This document shows positions 44,713-58,400 of a DNA stretch of 64,000 nt, piece after piece. The notes below the pieces were generated by a model. It was not told the origin of the DNA. It was given only the letters and a program-made list of their open reading frames with translations, and did not search any database. The position numbers and the translations under genes were made by a program. Position 1 is the first letter of the stretch. Each line of letters starts with the position of its first letter. The DNA comes from Megaustenia siamemsis (Eukaryota; Mollusca; Gastropoda; Stylommatophora; Ariophantidae). The stretch is taken from contig JAVIAB010000102.1 of assembly GCA_032433765.1 (NCBI GenBank), positions 16,325,232 to 16,389,231 of the forward strand. The letters are read 5' to 3'.

Positions 44713-46331
44713 AATTTCTCATCTCCGTCTCTAGTCATCTCTCACCTCCGTCTCTAGTCATCTCTCATCTCCGTGTCTAGTCATCTTTCATCTCTGTTGC
44801 TAGTCATCTCTCACCTCCGTCTCTAGTCATCTCTCATCTCCGTGTCTAGTCATCTCTCATCTCCGTCTCTAGTCATCTCTCATCTCCGTGTCTAGTCATC
44901 TCTCACCTCCGTCTCTAGTCATCTCTCATCTCCGTGTCTAGTCATCTTTCATCTCTGTTGCTAGTCATCTCTCATCTCCGTCTCTAGTCATCTCTCATCT
45001 CCGTGTCTAGTCATCTTTCATCTCTGTTGCTAGTCATCTCTCACCTCCGTCTCTAGTCATCTCTCATCTCCGTGTCTAGTCATCTCTCACCTCAGTGTCT
45101 AGTCATCTCTCATCTCCGTGTCTAGTCATCTTTCATCTCTGTTGCTAGTCATCTCTCATCTCCGTCTCTAGTCATCTCTCATCTCCGTGTCTAGTCATCT
45201 TTCATCTCTGTTGCTAGTCATCTCTCATCTCCGTCTCTAGTCATCTCTCACCTCCGTCTCTAGTCATCTCTCATCTCCGTGTCTAGTCATCTTTCATCTC
45301 TGTTGCTAGTCATCTCTCACCTCCGTCTCTAGTCATCTCTCATCTCCGTGTCTAGTCATCTTTCATCTCTGTTGCTAGTCATCTCTCATCCGTCTCTGTA
45401 ATCTCTCATCTCCGTCTCTGGTAATCTCTAATCTTTGTCTCTATTAATCTCTCATTTCCGTCTCTGGTAATCTCTAATCTTTGTCTCTATTAATCTCTCA
45501 TTTCCGTCTCTAGTCATATCTCATCTCCGTCTCTAGTAATCTCTCATCTCCGTCTCTAGTAATCTCTAATCTTTGTCTCTATTAATCTCTCATCTCCGTC
45601 TCTAGTAATCTCTAATCTTTGTCTCTATTAATCTCTCATCTCCGTCTCTATTAATCTCCCATCTCCGTCTCTAGTAATCTCTAATCTTTGTCTCTATTAA
45701 TCTCTCATCTCCGTCTCTATTAATCTCCCATCTCCGTCTCTAGTAATCTCTAATCTTTGTCTCTATTAATCTCTCATTTCCGTCTCTAGTCATCTCTCAT
45801 TTCCGTTTCTATTAATCTCTCATCTCCGTCTCTAGTAATCTCTCATCTCCGTCTCTTGCCATCTCTCATCTCCGTCTCTAGTCATCTTTCATCTCCGTCT
45901 CTAGTCATCTCTCATCTCCGTCTCTAGTCATCTCTCATCTCCGTTTCTAGTCATCTCTCATCTCCGTTTCTAGTCATCTCTCATCTCCATCTCTAGTCAT
46001 CTCTCATCTCCGTCTCTACTCATCTCTCATCTCCGTCTCTAGTCATCTCTCATCTCCGTCTCTAGTCATCTCTCATCTCCGTCTCTAGTCATCTCTCATC
46101 TCCGTCTCTAGTCATCTCTTATCTCCGTTTCTAGTCATCTCTCATCTCCGTCTCTAGTCATCTCTCATATCCGTCTCTAGTCATCTCTCATCTCCGTCTC
46201 TACTCATCTCTCATCTCCGTCTCTAGTCATCTCTCATCTCCGTCTCTAGTCATCTCTCATCTCCGTCTCTTGTCATCTCTCATCTCCATCTCTAGTCATC
46301 TCTCATCTCCGTCTCTTGTCATCTCTCATAT
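44713..46331. repeat. 21-bp pyrimidine-rich minisatellite array
   Basis: About 77 units of 21 bp, core CTCATCTCCGTCTCTAGTCA. The left third has a repeating pattern of CACCTCC, CATCTCCGTGTC and CATCTCTGTTGC variants (a higher-order unit of three to five monomers). The middle (45.39-45.85 kb) is of AGTAATC/ATTAATC type and the right third is homogeneous. The plus strand is almost all pyrimidine apart from TAGTCA. Confidence 0.95.
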
Positions 46332-46546
46332 CGTTATTTGTTTGTTGATTAACCTGTTTGAAAAGTAAGGGTCGAGAACTATTTATAAAACTTTAACAAA
46401 CTTTTCTTCTTGCCTCCCCTAGAAACAAACAATGTTATTACTTTTCTACCCGAGTTAAAACCGTTGATTACAGTTTACCAATATGCAGGTTTTGCTCTAC
46501 TACTAATGATAACTACACACGTTTCTACTGATAATTACTTACTTTT
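46332..46546. other. Short AT-rich spacer
   Basis: No feature recognised between the two arrays; the last 50 bp hold degenerate precursors of the following 31-bp unit (CTACTAATGATAACTACACAC). Confidence 0.5.
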
Positions 46547-48245
46547 ATTATAATTTTAGTGATATCTACACACTTTCCTTCTACTTCTAATGATATCTAC
46601 ACACTTTCCTTCTACTTCTAATGATATCTACACACTTTCCTTCTACTTCTAATGATATCTACACACTTTCCTTCTACTTCTAATGATATCTACACACTTT
46701 CCTTCTACTTCTAATGATATCTACACACTTTCCTTCTACTTCTAATGATATCTACACACTTTCCTTCTACTTCTAATGATATCTACACACTTTCCTTCTA
46801 CTTCTAATGATATCTACACACTTTCCTTCTACTTCTAGTGATATCTAAAAACTTTCCCTCTACTTCTAGTGATATCTACACACTTTCCTTCTACATCTAG
46901 TGATATCTACACACTTTCCCTCTACTTCTAATGATATCTACACACTTTCCTTCTACTTCTAGTGATATCTACACACTTTCCTTCTACTTCTAATGATATC
47001 TACACACTTTCATTCTACTTCTAATGATATCTACACATGTTCCTTCTACTTCTAGTGATATCTACACACTTTCCTTCTACTTCTAATGATATCTACACAT
47101 GTTCCTTTTACTTCTAATGATATCTACACACTTTCCTTCTACTTCTAGTGATATCTACACACTTTCCTTCCACTTCTAATGATATCTACAAATGTTCCCT
47201 CTACTTCTAGTGATATCTACACACTTTCCCTCTACTTCTAATGATATCTACACACTTTCCTTCTACTTCTAGTGATATCTACACATTTTCCTTCTACTTC
47301 TAATGATATCTACGCACTTTCCTTCTACTTCTAATGATATCTACACATTTTCCTTCTACTTCTAGTGATATCTACACACTTTCCTTCTACTTCTAATGAT
47401 ATCTACACATAATCCTTCTACTTCTAATGATATCTACACATGTTCCTTCTACTTCTAATGATATCTACACACTTTCCTTCTACTTCTAATGATATCTACA
47501 CACTTTCCCTCTACTTCTAGTGATATCTACACACTTTCCTTCTACTTCTAGTGATATGTACACACTTTCCTTCTACTTCTAATGATATCTACACCCTTTC
47601 CCTCTACTTCTAGTTATATCTACACACTTTCCCTCTACTTCTAATGATATCTACACACTTTCCTTCTACTTCTAGTGATATCTACACATTTTCCTTCTAC
47701 TTCTAATGATATCTACACACTTTCCTTCTACTTCTAATGATATCTACACATTTTCCTTCTACTTCTAGTGATATCTACACACTTTCCTTCTACTTCTAAT
47801 GATATCTACACATGTTCCCTCTACTTCTAGTGATATCTACACACTTTCCCTCTACTTCTAGTGATATGTTCCCTCTACTTCTAGTGATATCTACACACTT
47901 TACTTCTACTTCTAATGATATCTACACATGTTCCTTCTACTTCTAATGATATCTACACACTTTCCTTCTACTTCTAATGATATCTACACCCTTTCCCTCT
48001 ACTTCTAGTGATATCTACACACTTTTCTTCTACTTCTAGTGATATCTACACACTTTCCCTCTACTTCTAATGATATCAACACAGTTTCCCTCTACTTCTA
48101 ATGATATCTACACACTTTCCTTCTACTTCTAGTGATATCTACACACTTTCCCTCTACTTCTAATGATATCAACACAGTTTCCCTCTACTTCTAGTGATAT
48201 CTACACACTTTCCTTCTACTTCTAGTGATATCTACACACATTTCT
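46547..48245. repeat. 31-bp minisatellite array
   Basis: About 54 units of 31 bp (GATATC at 46561 and 46592), core GATATCTACACACTTTCCTT then CTACTTCTAAT. The first ten units are practically identical; later ones vary (CTAGTGATATC, ACATGTTCC, CCCTCTAC). Two short deletions are visible near 47875. Confidence 0.96.
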
Positions 48246-48395
48246 AATTCTGACGACTATTACCTTATCTTACACGACCTCCTCTCCGCCTCTTCTTGTA
48301 CCACTCGAGTGTCAAGGTTGATGCAGGCCTGAATTTTAATAAAACTTTAAGTGAGAAGTTTACAACTGGCAGGTTTGTTCGAAGGTTTATCAGAC
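48246..48395. other. Short unassigned spacer
   Basis: 150 bp of complex sequence between the two arrays; nothing recognised. Confidence 0.5.
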
Positions 48396-48745
48396 ATTAT
48401 GTTGCACATATTAGATTAAACAAATTATGTTGCACATATTAGATTAAACAAATTATGTTGCACATATTAGATTAAACAAATTATGTTGCACATATTAGAT
48501 TCAACAAAAATTATGTTGCACATATTAGATTCAACAAAAATTATGTTGCACATATTAGATTCAACAAAAATTATGTTGCACATATTAGATTCAACAAAAA
48601 TTATGTTGCACATATTAGATTCAACAAAAATTATGTTGCACATATTAGATTCAACAAAAATTATGTTGCACATATTAGATTCAACAAAAATTATGTTGCA
48701 CATATTAGATTCAACAAATTATGTTGCAGATATTAGATTCAACAA
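48396..48745. repeat. 30-bp minisatellite, about 12 copies
   Basis: Core TTATGTTGCACATATTAGAT then TCAACAAAAA. Eight central units (48481-48710) are identical over 30 bp; outer units carry ATTAAACAAA or lack two A residues. Identical copies indicate very recent amplification. Confidence 0.96.
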
Positions 48746-48929
48746 ATTATTGGAAATATCAACAATTTATTGCAGATCTCCATCAAACTCGTACCAACAA
48801 TGGTAATTTATTTTATATGGAGCACTTATATCTAAAAGACATAACATAGCAATAGTTTTCACTCACAATTTTAAAATCTCAACAAATTATTGCTTGGATT
48901 AGCAAATATTTGGAAACTTTCTCTTATAC

Positions 48930-49199
48930 AGGGAGCCGTGATAGCTCAGTGGTTAGTGAATTGGACTACAAAGGACAAGAGGTAGGGTTCGATCCCAACC
49001 GACGGCTTCCAGTTCACCCATCCATTAATGGGTACCGGAATTTTTTTTCTGGGAAATTTAAGCAGCACGGGCGTAATACCGACCACGTTACCCCAAAAAT
49101 CATGTGTCGAAGGTCTGTACAATTGATGGTCACTAACACCATATTCCCTATACGTCACTTGGCGTGACGGGGGTACTTTACTTTACTTTACTTTACTTT
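48930..49199 (+). mobile_element. tRNA-derived SINE with 14-bp TSD
   Basis: ACTTTCTCTTATAC occurs at 48916-48929 and 49200-49213. The element starts AGGGAGCCGTGATAGCTCAG, has intact A box (TAGCTCAGTGG) and B box (GGTTCGATCCC), the shared GGTCACTAACACCATATTCC block, and ends in five CTTTA units. Full-length and, with intact boxes, the most likely pol III-competent copy of the family in the window. Confidence 0.96.
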
Positions 49200-49213
49200 A
49201 CTTTCTCTTATAC

Positions 49214-49715
49214 TTCACATTAAGCTGTAGGTATCGCCACAAAGAAACATCTTATGCAGAGTATATACATTCCCACATTGTGCTCTCAGTGCCAAACATT
49301 GTCACTTACGGCGAAACATAAAAGTAATTTTGTCACAATGGAAATGTCTGAGAAAAGAAGCTTGGAATGAACAGAAGAGACAGAATCAGAAATGATGTCG
49401 TGAGAGAGAGAGAGAGAGAGAGAGATTATAAGATTTAAGAGAAAGTAAAATATTGAAGCCATTCTAAGATGCTTACAGAAACAAACTGGTTTGGCCGTCT
49501 AGAAAGAATGAAACGCAATTCCTCGACACGTGAAAGGGTGTAAGAGAAATGGAAGTAGAAGAAGTCAAAGAAGAAGAGGAAAAAGTAGAAGAAGAGAAGA
49601 AGAAGAGGAGGAAGTAGAAGAGGAAGAAAAGAAAAGAGGATGGGAATTTTTAAACATCTTTTTTTTTTGAATATTAGAGTTGAAACGTTTATGATATCAA
49701 TAAATTCATCCTAAA
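49214..49715. other. Unassigned spacer with GA-rich simple sequence
   Basis: Contains (GA)n at 49408-49426 and an AGAAGAAGAGG-rich purine tract at 49550-49640. No gene recognised. Confidence 0.5.
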
Positions 49716-49724
49716 TTAAAAGAT

Positions 49725-49939
49725 ATTACACAATATGCACTTTTTCGGAATCCCCTGGGGAAAAGACAAAGAGGAAGACCAAAGGATTCTTGAAGAAGAC
49801 AGATAGAAGCAGAGATGAAGATGATGGGGAAGACATGGAATGATCTTAAAAGAATGACAAGAAACAGAACGACTTGGAAAGTGTTTGTTGAAGACCTATG
49901 CTCCACAGGGAGATGAACGGTAGAAGAAGAGAGAAGATG
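49725..49939 (+). mobile_element. LINE family E 3' fragment with 9-bp TSD
   Basis: TTAAAAGAT occurs at 49716-49724 and 49940-49948. The sequence aligns with the last 200 bp of the E copy at about 36.82-37.02 kb (GGAATCCCCTGGGGAAAAG, GATGATGGGGAAGACATGGA, CCTATGCTCCACAGGGAG). Severe 5' truncation leaves only the C-terminal tail of ORF2, in broken frame. Confidence 0.9.
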
Positions 49940-50014
49940 TTAAAAGATTATGAGAGCAAAGAAAACAGTTTGTGTTAAAATTCTTACGACCAAGTCTCAC
50001 GCTGCTTGGCCATA

Positions 50015-51121
50015 GTATCACGGAGATTTCACATATTATCACAGTAATGTTACATATTATTACAGTAATTCCACACAGTGTCACAGTAACTTCACATAGT
50101 ATCACAGTAACTTCACACAGTATCACAGTAACTTCACACAGTATCACAGCAACTTCATATAGTATCACAGTAACTTCACATAGTATCACAGCAACTTCAC
50201 ATAGTATCACAGTAACTTCACATAGTATCACAGCAACTTCACATAGTATCACAGTAACTTCAAATAGTATCACAGTAACTTCACATAGTATCACAGCAAC
50301 TTCACATAATATCACAGTAACTTCACATAGTATCACAGTAACTTCACATAGTATCACAGTAACTTCACATAGTATCACAGCAACTTCACATAGTATCACA
50401 GTAACTTCACATAGTATCACAGCAACTTCACATAGTATCACAGTAACTTCACATAGTATCACAGTAACTTCACACAGTATCACAGCAACTTCACATAGTA
50501 TCACAGCAACTTCACACAGTATCACAGCAACTTCACATAGTATCACAGCAACTTCACATAGTATCACAGCAACTTCACATAGTATCACAGTAACTTCACA
50601 TAGTATCACAGTAACTTCACATAGTATCACAGTAACTTCACATAGTATCACAGTAACTTCACATAGTATCACAGCAACTTCACATAGTATCACAGCAACT
50701 TCACATAGTATCACAGTAACTTCACATAGTATCACAGTAACTTCACACAGTATCACATCAACTTCACATAGTATCACAGCAACTTCACATAGCATCACAG
50801 CAACATCACATAGTATCACAGTAACTTCACATAGTATCACAGCAACTTCACATAGTATCACAGTAACTTCACATAGTATCACAGTAACTTCACACAGTAT
50901 CACAGCAACTTCACATAGTATCACAGCAACTTCACATAGTATCACAGCAACATCACATAGTATCACAGTAACTTCACATAGTATCACAGCAACTTCACAT
51001 AGTATCACAGTAACTTCACATAGTATCACAGTAACTTCACATAGTATCACGGTAACTTCACATAGTATCACAGCAACTTCACATAGTATCACAGTAATTT
51101 CATATAATATCACAGTAGTTT
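50015..51121. repeat. 21-bp minisatellite array (TAGTATCACAG type)
   Basis: About 52 units of TAGTATCACAGTAACTTCAC plus A, alternating GTAAC and GCAAC variants in no simple order. The left edge is AT-rich and diverged. Frames are open on both strands (TSHSITV on plus, VILCEVT on minus) because 21 is seven codons. The array is interrupted by a SINE at 51122 and by other sequence, with remnants at 51361-51416 and 52137-52275. Confidence 0.96.
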
Positions 51122-51360
51122 GGGAGCCGCGATAGCTCAGTGGTTAGTGAACTGGACATCAAAGGACAAGTGGTAGGGTTTGATCCTGATCGACGGCTGC
51201 CAGGTTCACCCAGCCTTCAGTGGGTACCGGATTTTTTTCTGGGAAAGTAAAGTGGCACGGGCGTAAATTTGCTGAAGGTCTGTAAAAATTATGGTCACTA
51301 TCACTATATTCTCCATACGCCACTTGCCGTGACGGGGCTCTTTACTTCATACTTTTTTTT
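51122..51360 (+). mobile_element. tRNA-derived SINE inserted in the 21-bp array
   Basis: Starts GGGAGCCGCGATAGCTCAG at the break of the array; the B box is slightly changed (GGTTTGATCCT). About 30 bp around the ACCGACCACGTTACCCC block are missing compared with other copies. The tail ends in CTTTACTTCATAC and T8. Array sequence resumes directly at 51361. A short CAGT repeat lies on each side, but a clean target-site duplication cannot be separated from the satellite itself. Confidence 0.92.
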
Positions 51361-51436
51361 CAGTTTCATATAGTATCACAGTAATTTCAAATAGTAACAC
51401 AGTAATTTCATACAGTATCTCTCTCTCTCTCTCTGT
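51361..51436. repeat. 21-bp array remnant followed by (CT)n
   Basis: Three diverged units of the TAGTATCACAGTAATTTCA type, then a CT dinucleotide run at 51418-51435. Confidence 0.85.
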
Positions 51437-51770
51437 CTGCGATCAGGACTCAATCAGAGTAGGATTCCAGACTCTCACATGAAGGCAGCTGTCAGGTTAA
51501 GTGTGTTGATCGCCCCCACAGACAGAACATCACAATTAGATTCTGCCAGATCCACTCTGATTGAACACCCGTTAAAACGTTGCACTGTGTTCTGCGCCAG
51601 TGGCCCAGTGCATCCGGTTTCAGCCAGCATTTTATGCAGGTTTGCATTCCTTAGCCTTTGATTGTCCCCAATCTTCCTGCAAGGCAGCAGATGATCTTTT
51701 CTGTAGGGGGATTCTGCACTTAGATGGTCGGCCCTCCCAGGTTTACGAGCACCATCTGCCCGAGTCACTA
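51437..51770. other. Unassigned complex segment within the array
   Basis: About 330 bp of balanced composition lying between pieces of the 21-bp array. Frames of 60-97 codons occur on both strands; the minus frame (51475-51768) contains LPCRKIGDNQRLRNANLHKM, which I do not recognise. It is probably a piece of a dispersed element, judged only by its isolated position in satellite DNA. Confidence 0.4.
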
Positions 51771-52136
51771 GAGGTGACTAACACAGACATGCACACACAA
51801 AGATAAGAGATGTGACCAACACAGACATGCACACAGCGATACGAGGCATGACTAACACTGACACACATCAAGCTATATGACACATGACTAACATAAACAT
51901 GCATATAAAGATATGAGATATTACTGACATAGACATGCACACAAAGATATGAGATATGACTAACATAAACATGCACACAAAGATATGAGATATGACCAAC
52001 ATGGACATGCACACACAAGGATAAGAGATGTGACATACACAGACATGCACACACAAAGATATGAGATATCACTAACCCAAACATGCACACACAAAGATAT
52101 GAGATATCACTAACCCAAACATGCACACACAAAAAC
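51771..52136. repeat. 36-bp minisatellite, about 10 copies
   Basis: Core AAGATATGAGATATGACTAA then CATAAACATGCACACA, 36 bp (checked at 51908 and 51944), with CACAGACATGCAC variants and a diverged left end. It separates two parts of the 21-bp array. Confidence 0.93.
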
Positions 52137-52480
52137 TGTATCACAGTAGTTTCATTTGGTATAACAGTAATTTTATATAGTATCACAGTAATTTTACTTA
52201 GTATCACAATAATGTTATTTAGCATCACAGTAAGTTCACATAGTATCATAGTAATTTCACATAGTGTCACGGATATCAATACATCACTTTTTGCTGTAAA
52301 CATATTAGAATAAAGATTAGAGGAAGTACTGCGGGAATTAGAAGTTTTAACGTAATTAGATATTGTACGACGGAGATTATACGAAGGACTGCTTGGATAT
52401 ACATATTACTAGGGCGATTAGACCTAGAACTAGGATGTTTAGACATGGTTCTAAAGCAATTAGACATAGAGCTATGGAGA
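52137..52480. repeat. Diverged edge linking the two 21-bp arrays
   Basis: 52137-52275 are recognisable TAGTATCACAGTAATTT units. 52300-52480 holds increasingly TACGGAGATTTGACATAG-like units at irregular spacing (GTACGACGGAGATTATACGA, GGATGTTTAGACATGG). The two satellite types grade into each other here. Confidence 0.8.
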
Positions 52481-55400
52481 TTTGGCAGAGTACTACTGAG
52501 ATTTGACATAGTACTACGGGGTTTTGACATAGTACTACGGTGATTTGACATAGTACTACGGGGTTTTGACATAGTACTACGGGGTTTTGACATAGTACTA
52601 CGGTGATTTGACATAGTACTACGGGGATTTGACATAGTACTACGGGGATTTGACATAGTACTACAGGGATTTGACATAGTACTACTGGGATTGACATAGT
52701 ACTAAGGAGATTTGGCATAGGACTACTGAGATTTGGCATAGTACTACGGAGATTTGACATAGTACTACGGGGATTGACATAGTACTACGGAGATTTGACA
52801 TAGTACTACGGGGATTGACATAGTACTACGGAGATTTGACATAGTACTACGGGGATTGACATAGTACTACGGAGATTGACATAGTACTACGGAGATTTGA
52901 CATAGTACTACGGAGATTTGACATAGTACTACGGAGATTTGACATAGTACTACGGAGGTTTGACATAGTACTACGGAGGTTTGAGATAGTACTACGGGGA
53001 TTGACATAGTACTACGGAGGTTTGAGATAGTACTACGGAGATTTGACATAGTACTACGGAGATTTGAGATAGTACTACGGAGATTTGACATAGTACTACG
53101 GGGATTGACATAGTACTACGGTGATTTGACATAGTACTACGGAGATTTGACATAGTACTACGGAGATTTGACATAGTACTACGGGGATTTGACATAGTAC
53201 TACGGAGGTTTGAGATAGTATTACGGGGATTGACATAGAACTACGGAGATTTGACATAGTACTACGCAGATTTGACATAGTACTACGGAGATTTGACATA
53301 GTACTACGGAGGTTTGAGATAGTACTACGGGGATTGACATAGTACTACGGTGATTTGACATAGTACTACGGTGATTTGACATAGTACTACGGAGATTTGA
53401 CATAGTACTACGCAGATTTGACATAGTACTACGGGGATTGACATAGTACTACGGTGATTTGACATAGTACTACGGGGATTGACATAGTACTACGCAGATT
53501 TGACATAGTACTACGGGGATTGACATAGTACTACGCAGATTTGACATAGTACTACGGGGATTGACATAGTACTACGGTGATTTGACATAGTACTACGGGG
53601 ATTGACATAGTACTACGGATATTTGACATAGTACTACGGTGATTTGACATAGTACTACGGTGATTTGACATAGTACTACGGGGATTGACATAGTACTACG
53701 GGGATTGACATAGTACTACGGGGATTGACATAGTACTACGCAGATTTGACATAGTACTACTAAGATTTTACATAGTGCTACGCAGATTTGACATAGTACT
53801 ACGCAGATTTGACATAGTACTACGCAGATTTGACATAGTACTACGGGGATTGACATAGTACTACGCAGATTTGACATCGTACTACGCAGATTTGACATAG
53901 TACTACGCAGATTTGACATAATACTACAGGGATTGACATAGTACTACGGGGATTGACATAGTACTACAGAAATTAGACATAGTAATAAGGAGAATTGACA
54001 TAGTACTACTGAGATTAGACATAGTACTACGGGGATTTGACATAGTACTACGGGGATTTGACATAGTACTACTGAGATTAGACATAGCACTACGCAGATT
54101 TGACATAGTACTACGGGGATTTGACATAGTACTACGGAGATTTGACATAGTACTACGGAGATTTGACATAGTACTACGGAGATTTGACATAGTACTACGG
54201 AGATTTGACATCGTACTACGGAGATTTGACATCGCACTACGGAGATTTGACATCGTGCTACGGAGATTTGACATCGTACTACAGAGATTTGACATAGTAC
54301 TACGGAGATTTGACATCGTACTACGGAGATTTGACATCGTACTACGGTGATTTGACATCGTACTACGGAGATTTGACATCGTACTACGGAGATTTGACAT
54401 CGTACTACGGAGATTTGACATAGTACTACGGTGATTTGACATAGTACTACGGAGATTTGACATAGTACTACGGTGATTTGACATAGTACTACGGGGATTT
54501 TACATCGTACTACGGAGATTTGACATCGTACTACGGAGATTTGACATCGTACTACGGTGATTTGACATAGTACTACGGAGATTTGACATAGTACTACGGA
54601 GATTTGACATCGTACTACGGTGATTTGACATCGTACTACGGTGATTTGACATAGTACTACGGCGATTTGACATAGTACTACGGAGATTTGACATAGTACT
54701 ACGGAGATTTGACATCGTACTACGGTGATTTGACATCGTACTACGGTGATTTGACATAGTACTACGGAGATTTGACATAGTACTACGGAGATTTGACATA
54801 GTACTACGGTGATTTGACATCGTACTACGGTGATTTGACATAGTACTACGGTGATTTGACATAGTAATACGGAGATTTGACATCGTACTACGGGGATTTG
54901 ACATAGTACTACGGTGATTTGACATAGTACTACGGAGATTTGACATAGTACTACGGTGATTTGAAATAGTACTACGGTGATTTGACATAGTACTACGGTG
55001 ATTTAACATAGTACTACGGGGATTGACATAGTACTACGGGGATTGACATAGTACTACTGGGGATTGACATAGTACTACGGAGATTTGACATAGTACTACG
55101 CAGATTTGACATAGTACTACGGTGATTTGACATAGTACTACGGGGATTGACATAGTACTACGCAGATTTGACATAGTACTACGCAGATTTGACATAGTGC
55201 TACGGTGATTTGACATAGTACTACGCAGATTTGACATAGTACAACGCAGATTTGACATAGTACTACGCAGATATGACATAGTACTACGTTGGTTTGACAT
55301 AGTACTACGGGGATTGACATAGTACTACGCAGATTTGACATAGTACTACGCAGATTTGACATAGTACTACGCAGATTTGACATAGTACTACGGGGATTGA

Positions 55401-58400
55401 CATAGTACTACGCAGATTTGACATAGTACTACGGGGATTGACATAGTACTACGCAGATTTTCATAGTACTACGGGGATTGACATAGTACTACGAAGATTT
55501 GACATCGTACTACGCAGATTTGACATAGTACTACGCAGATTTGACATAATACTACAGGGATTGACATAGTACTACGGGGATTGACATAGTACTACAGAAG
55601 TTAGACATAGTAATAAGGAGAATTGACATAGTACTACTGAGATTAGACATAGTACTACGGGGATATGACATAGTACTACGGGGATTTGACATAGTACTAC
55701 TGAGATTAGACATAGTACTACGCAGATTTGACATAGTACTACGGAGATTTGACATAGTACTATGGTGATTTGACATAGTAATACGGAGATTTGACATAGT
55801 ACTACGCAGATTTGACATAGTACTACGGGGATTGACATAGTACTACGGTGATTTGACATAGTACTACGGGGATTGACATAGTACTACGCAGATTTGACAT
55901 AGTACTACGGGGATTGACATAGTACTACGCAGATTTGACATAGTACTACGCGGATTGACATAGTACTACGGTGATTTGACATAGTACTACGGGGATTGAC
56001 ATAGTACTACGGGGATTTGACATAGTACTACGGTGATTTGACATAGTACTACGGTGATTTGACATAGTACTACGGGGATTGACAAAGTACTACGGGGATT
56101 GACATTGTACTACGGGGATTGACATAGTACTACGCAGATTGACATAGTACTACGCAGATTTGACATAGTACTACGCAGATTTGACATAGTACTACGCAGA
56201 TTTGACATAGTACTACGCAGATTTGACATAGTACTACGGGGATTGACATAGTACTACGCAGATTTGACATAGTACTACGCAGATTTGACATAGTACTACG
56301 CAGATTTGACATAGTACTACGGGGATTGACATAGTACTACGGAGATTTGACATAGTACTACGGGGATTGACATAGTACTACGCAGATTTGACATAGTACT
56401 ATGGGGATTGACATAGTACTACGCAGATTTGACATAGTACTACGGGGATTGACATAGTACTACGCAGATTTGACAGCGTACTACGCAGATTTGACATAGT
56501 ACTACGCAGATTTGACATAATACTACAGGGATTGACATAGTACTACGGGGATTGACATAGTACTACAGAAATTAGACATAGTAATAAGGAGAATTGACAT
56601 AGTACTACTGAGATTAGACATAGTACTACGGGGATTTGACATAGTACTACGGGGATTTGACATAGTACTACGGTGATTTGACATCGTACTACAGTGATTT
56701 GACATAGTACTACGGCGATTTGACATAGTACTACGGAGATTTGACATAGTACTACGGAGATTTGACATCGTACTACGGTGATTTGACATCGTACTACGGT
56801 GATTTGACATAGTACTACGGAGATTTGACATAGTACTACGGAGATTTGACATAGTACTACGGTGATTTGACATCGTACTACGGTGATTTGACATAGTACT
56901 ACGGTGATTTGACATAGTAATACGGAGATTTGACATCGTACTACGGGGATTTGACATAGTACTACGGTGATTTGACATAGTACTACGGAGATTTGACATA
57001 GTACTACGGTGATTTGACATAGTACTACGGTGATTTGACATAGTACTACGGTGATTTGACATAGTACTACGGGGATTGACATAGTACTACGGGGATTGAC
57101 ATAGTACTACTGGGGATTGACATAGTACTACGGAGATTTGACATAGTACTACGCATATTTGACATAGTACTACGGTGATTTGACATAGTACTACGGGGAT
57201 TGACATAGTACTACGCAGATTTGACATAGTACTACGCAGATTTGACATAGTACTACGGTGATTTGACATAGTACTACGGGGATTGACATAGTACTACGCA
57301 GATTTGACATAGTACAACGCAGATTTGACATAGTACTACGCAGATTTGACATAGTACTACGTTGGTTTGACATAGTACTACGGGGATTGACATAGTACTA
57401 CGCAGATTTGACATAGTACTACGCAGATTTGACATAGTACTACGCAGATTTGACATAGTACTACGGGGATTGACATAGTACTACGCAGATTTGACATAGT
57501 ACTACGGGGATTGACATAGTACTACGCAGATTTTCATAGTACTACGGGGATTGACATAGTACTACGCAGATTTGACATCGTACTACGCAGATTTGACATA
57601 GTACTACGCAGATTTGACATAATACTACAGGGATTGACATAGTACTACGGTGATTTGACATAGTACTACGGGGATTGACATAGTACTACGGGGATTGACA
57701 TAGTACTACGGGGATTTACATAGTACTACGCAGATTTGACATAGTACTACTAAGATTTTACATAGTGCTACGCAGATTTGACATAGTACTACGCAGATTT
57801 GACATAGTACTACGCAGATTTGACATAGTACTACGGGGATTGACATAGTACTACGCAGATTTGACATCGTACTACGCAGATTTGACATAGTACTACGCAG
57901 ATTTGACATAATACTACAGGGATTGACATAGTACTACGGGGATTGACATAGTACTACAGAAATTAGACATAGTAATAAGGAGAATTGACATAGTACTACT
58001 GAGATTAGACATAGTACTACGGGGATTTGACATAGTACTACGGGGATTTGACATAGTACTACTGAGATTAGACATAGCACTACGCAGATTTGACATAGTA
58101 CTACGGGGATTTGACATAGTACTACGGAGATTTGACATAGTACTACGGAGATTTGACATAGTACTACGGAGATTTGACATAGTACTACGGAGATTTGACA
58201 TCGTACTACGGAGATTTGACATCGCACTACGGAGATTTGACATCGTACTACGGAGATTTGACATCGTACTACAGAGATTTGACATAGTACTACGGAGATT
58301 TGACATCGTACTACGGAGATTTGACATCGTACTACGGTGATTTGACATCGTACTACGGAGATTTGACATCGTACTACGGAGATTTGACATCGTACTACGG

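Noticed and set aside
48935..49005. A functional tRNA gene
   Set aside because: A and B boxes are tRNA-like, but the acceptor stem does not close, and the sequence continues into the SINE body with a target-site duplication. The same head recurs in the other SINE copies.
49896..51135. About 400-codon frames on both strands over the 21-bp array
   Set aside because: Overlapping antisense frames of equal length are expected from a 7-codon period. The plus frame runs to the SINE junction only by chance.
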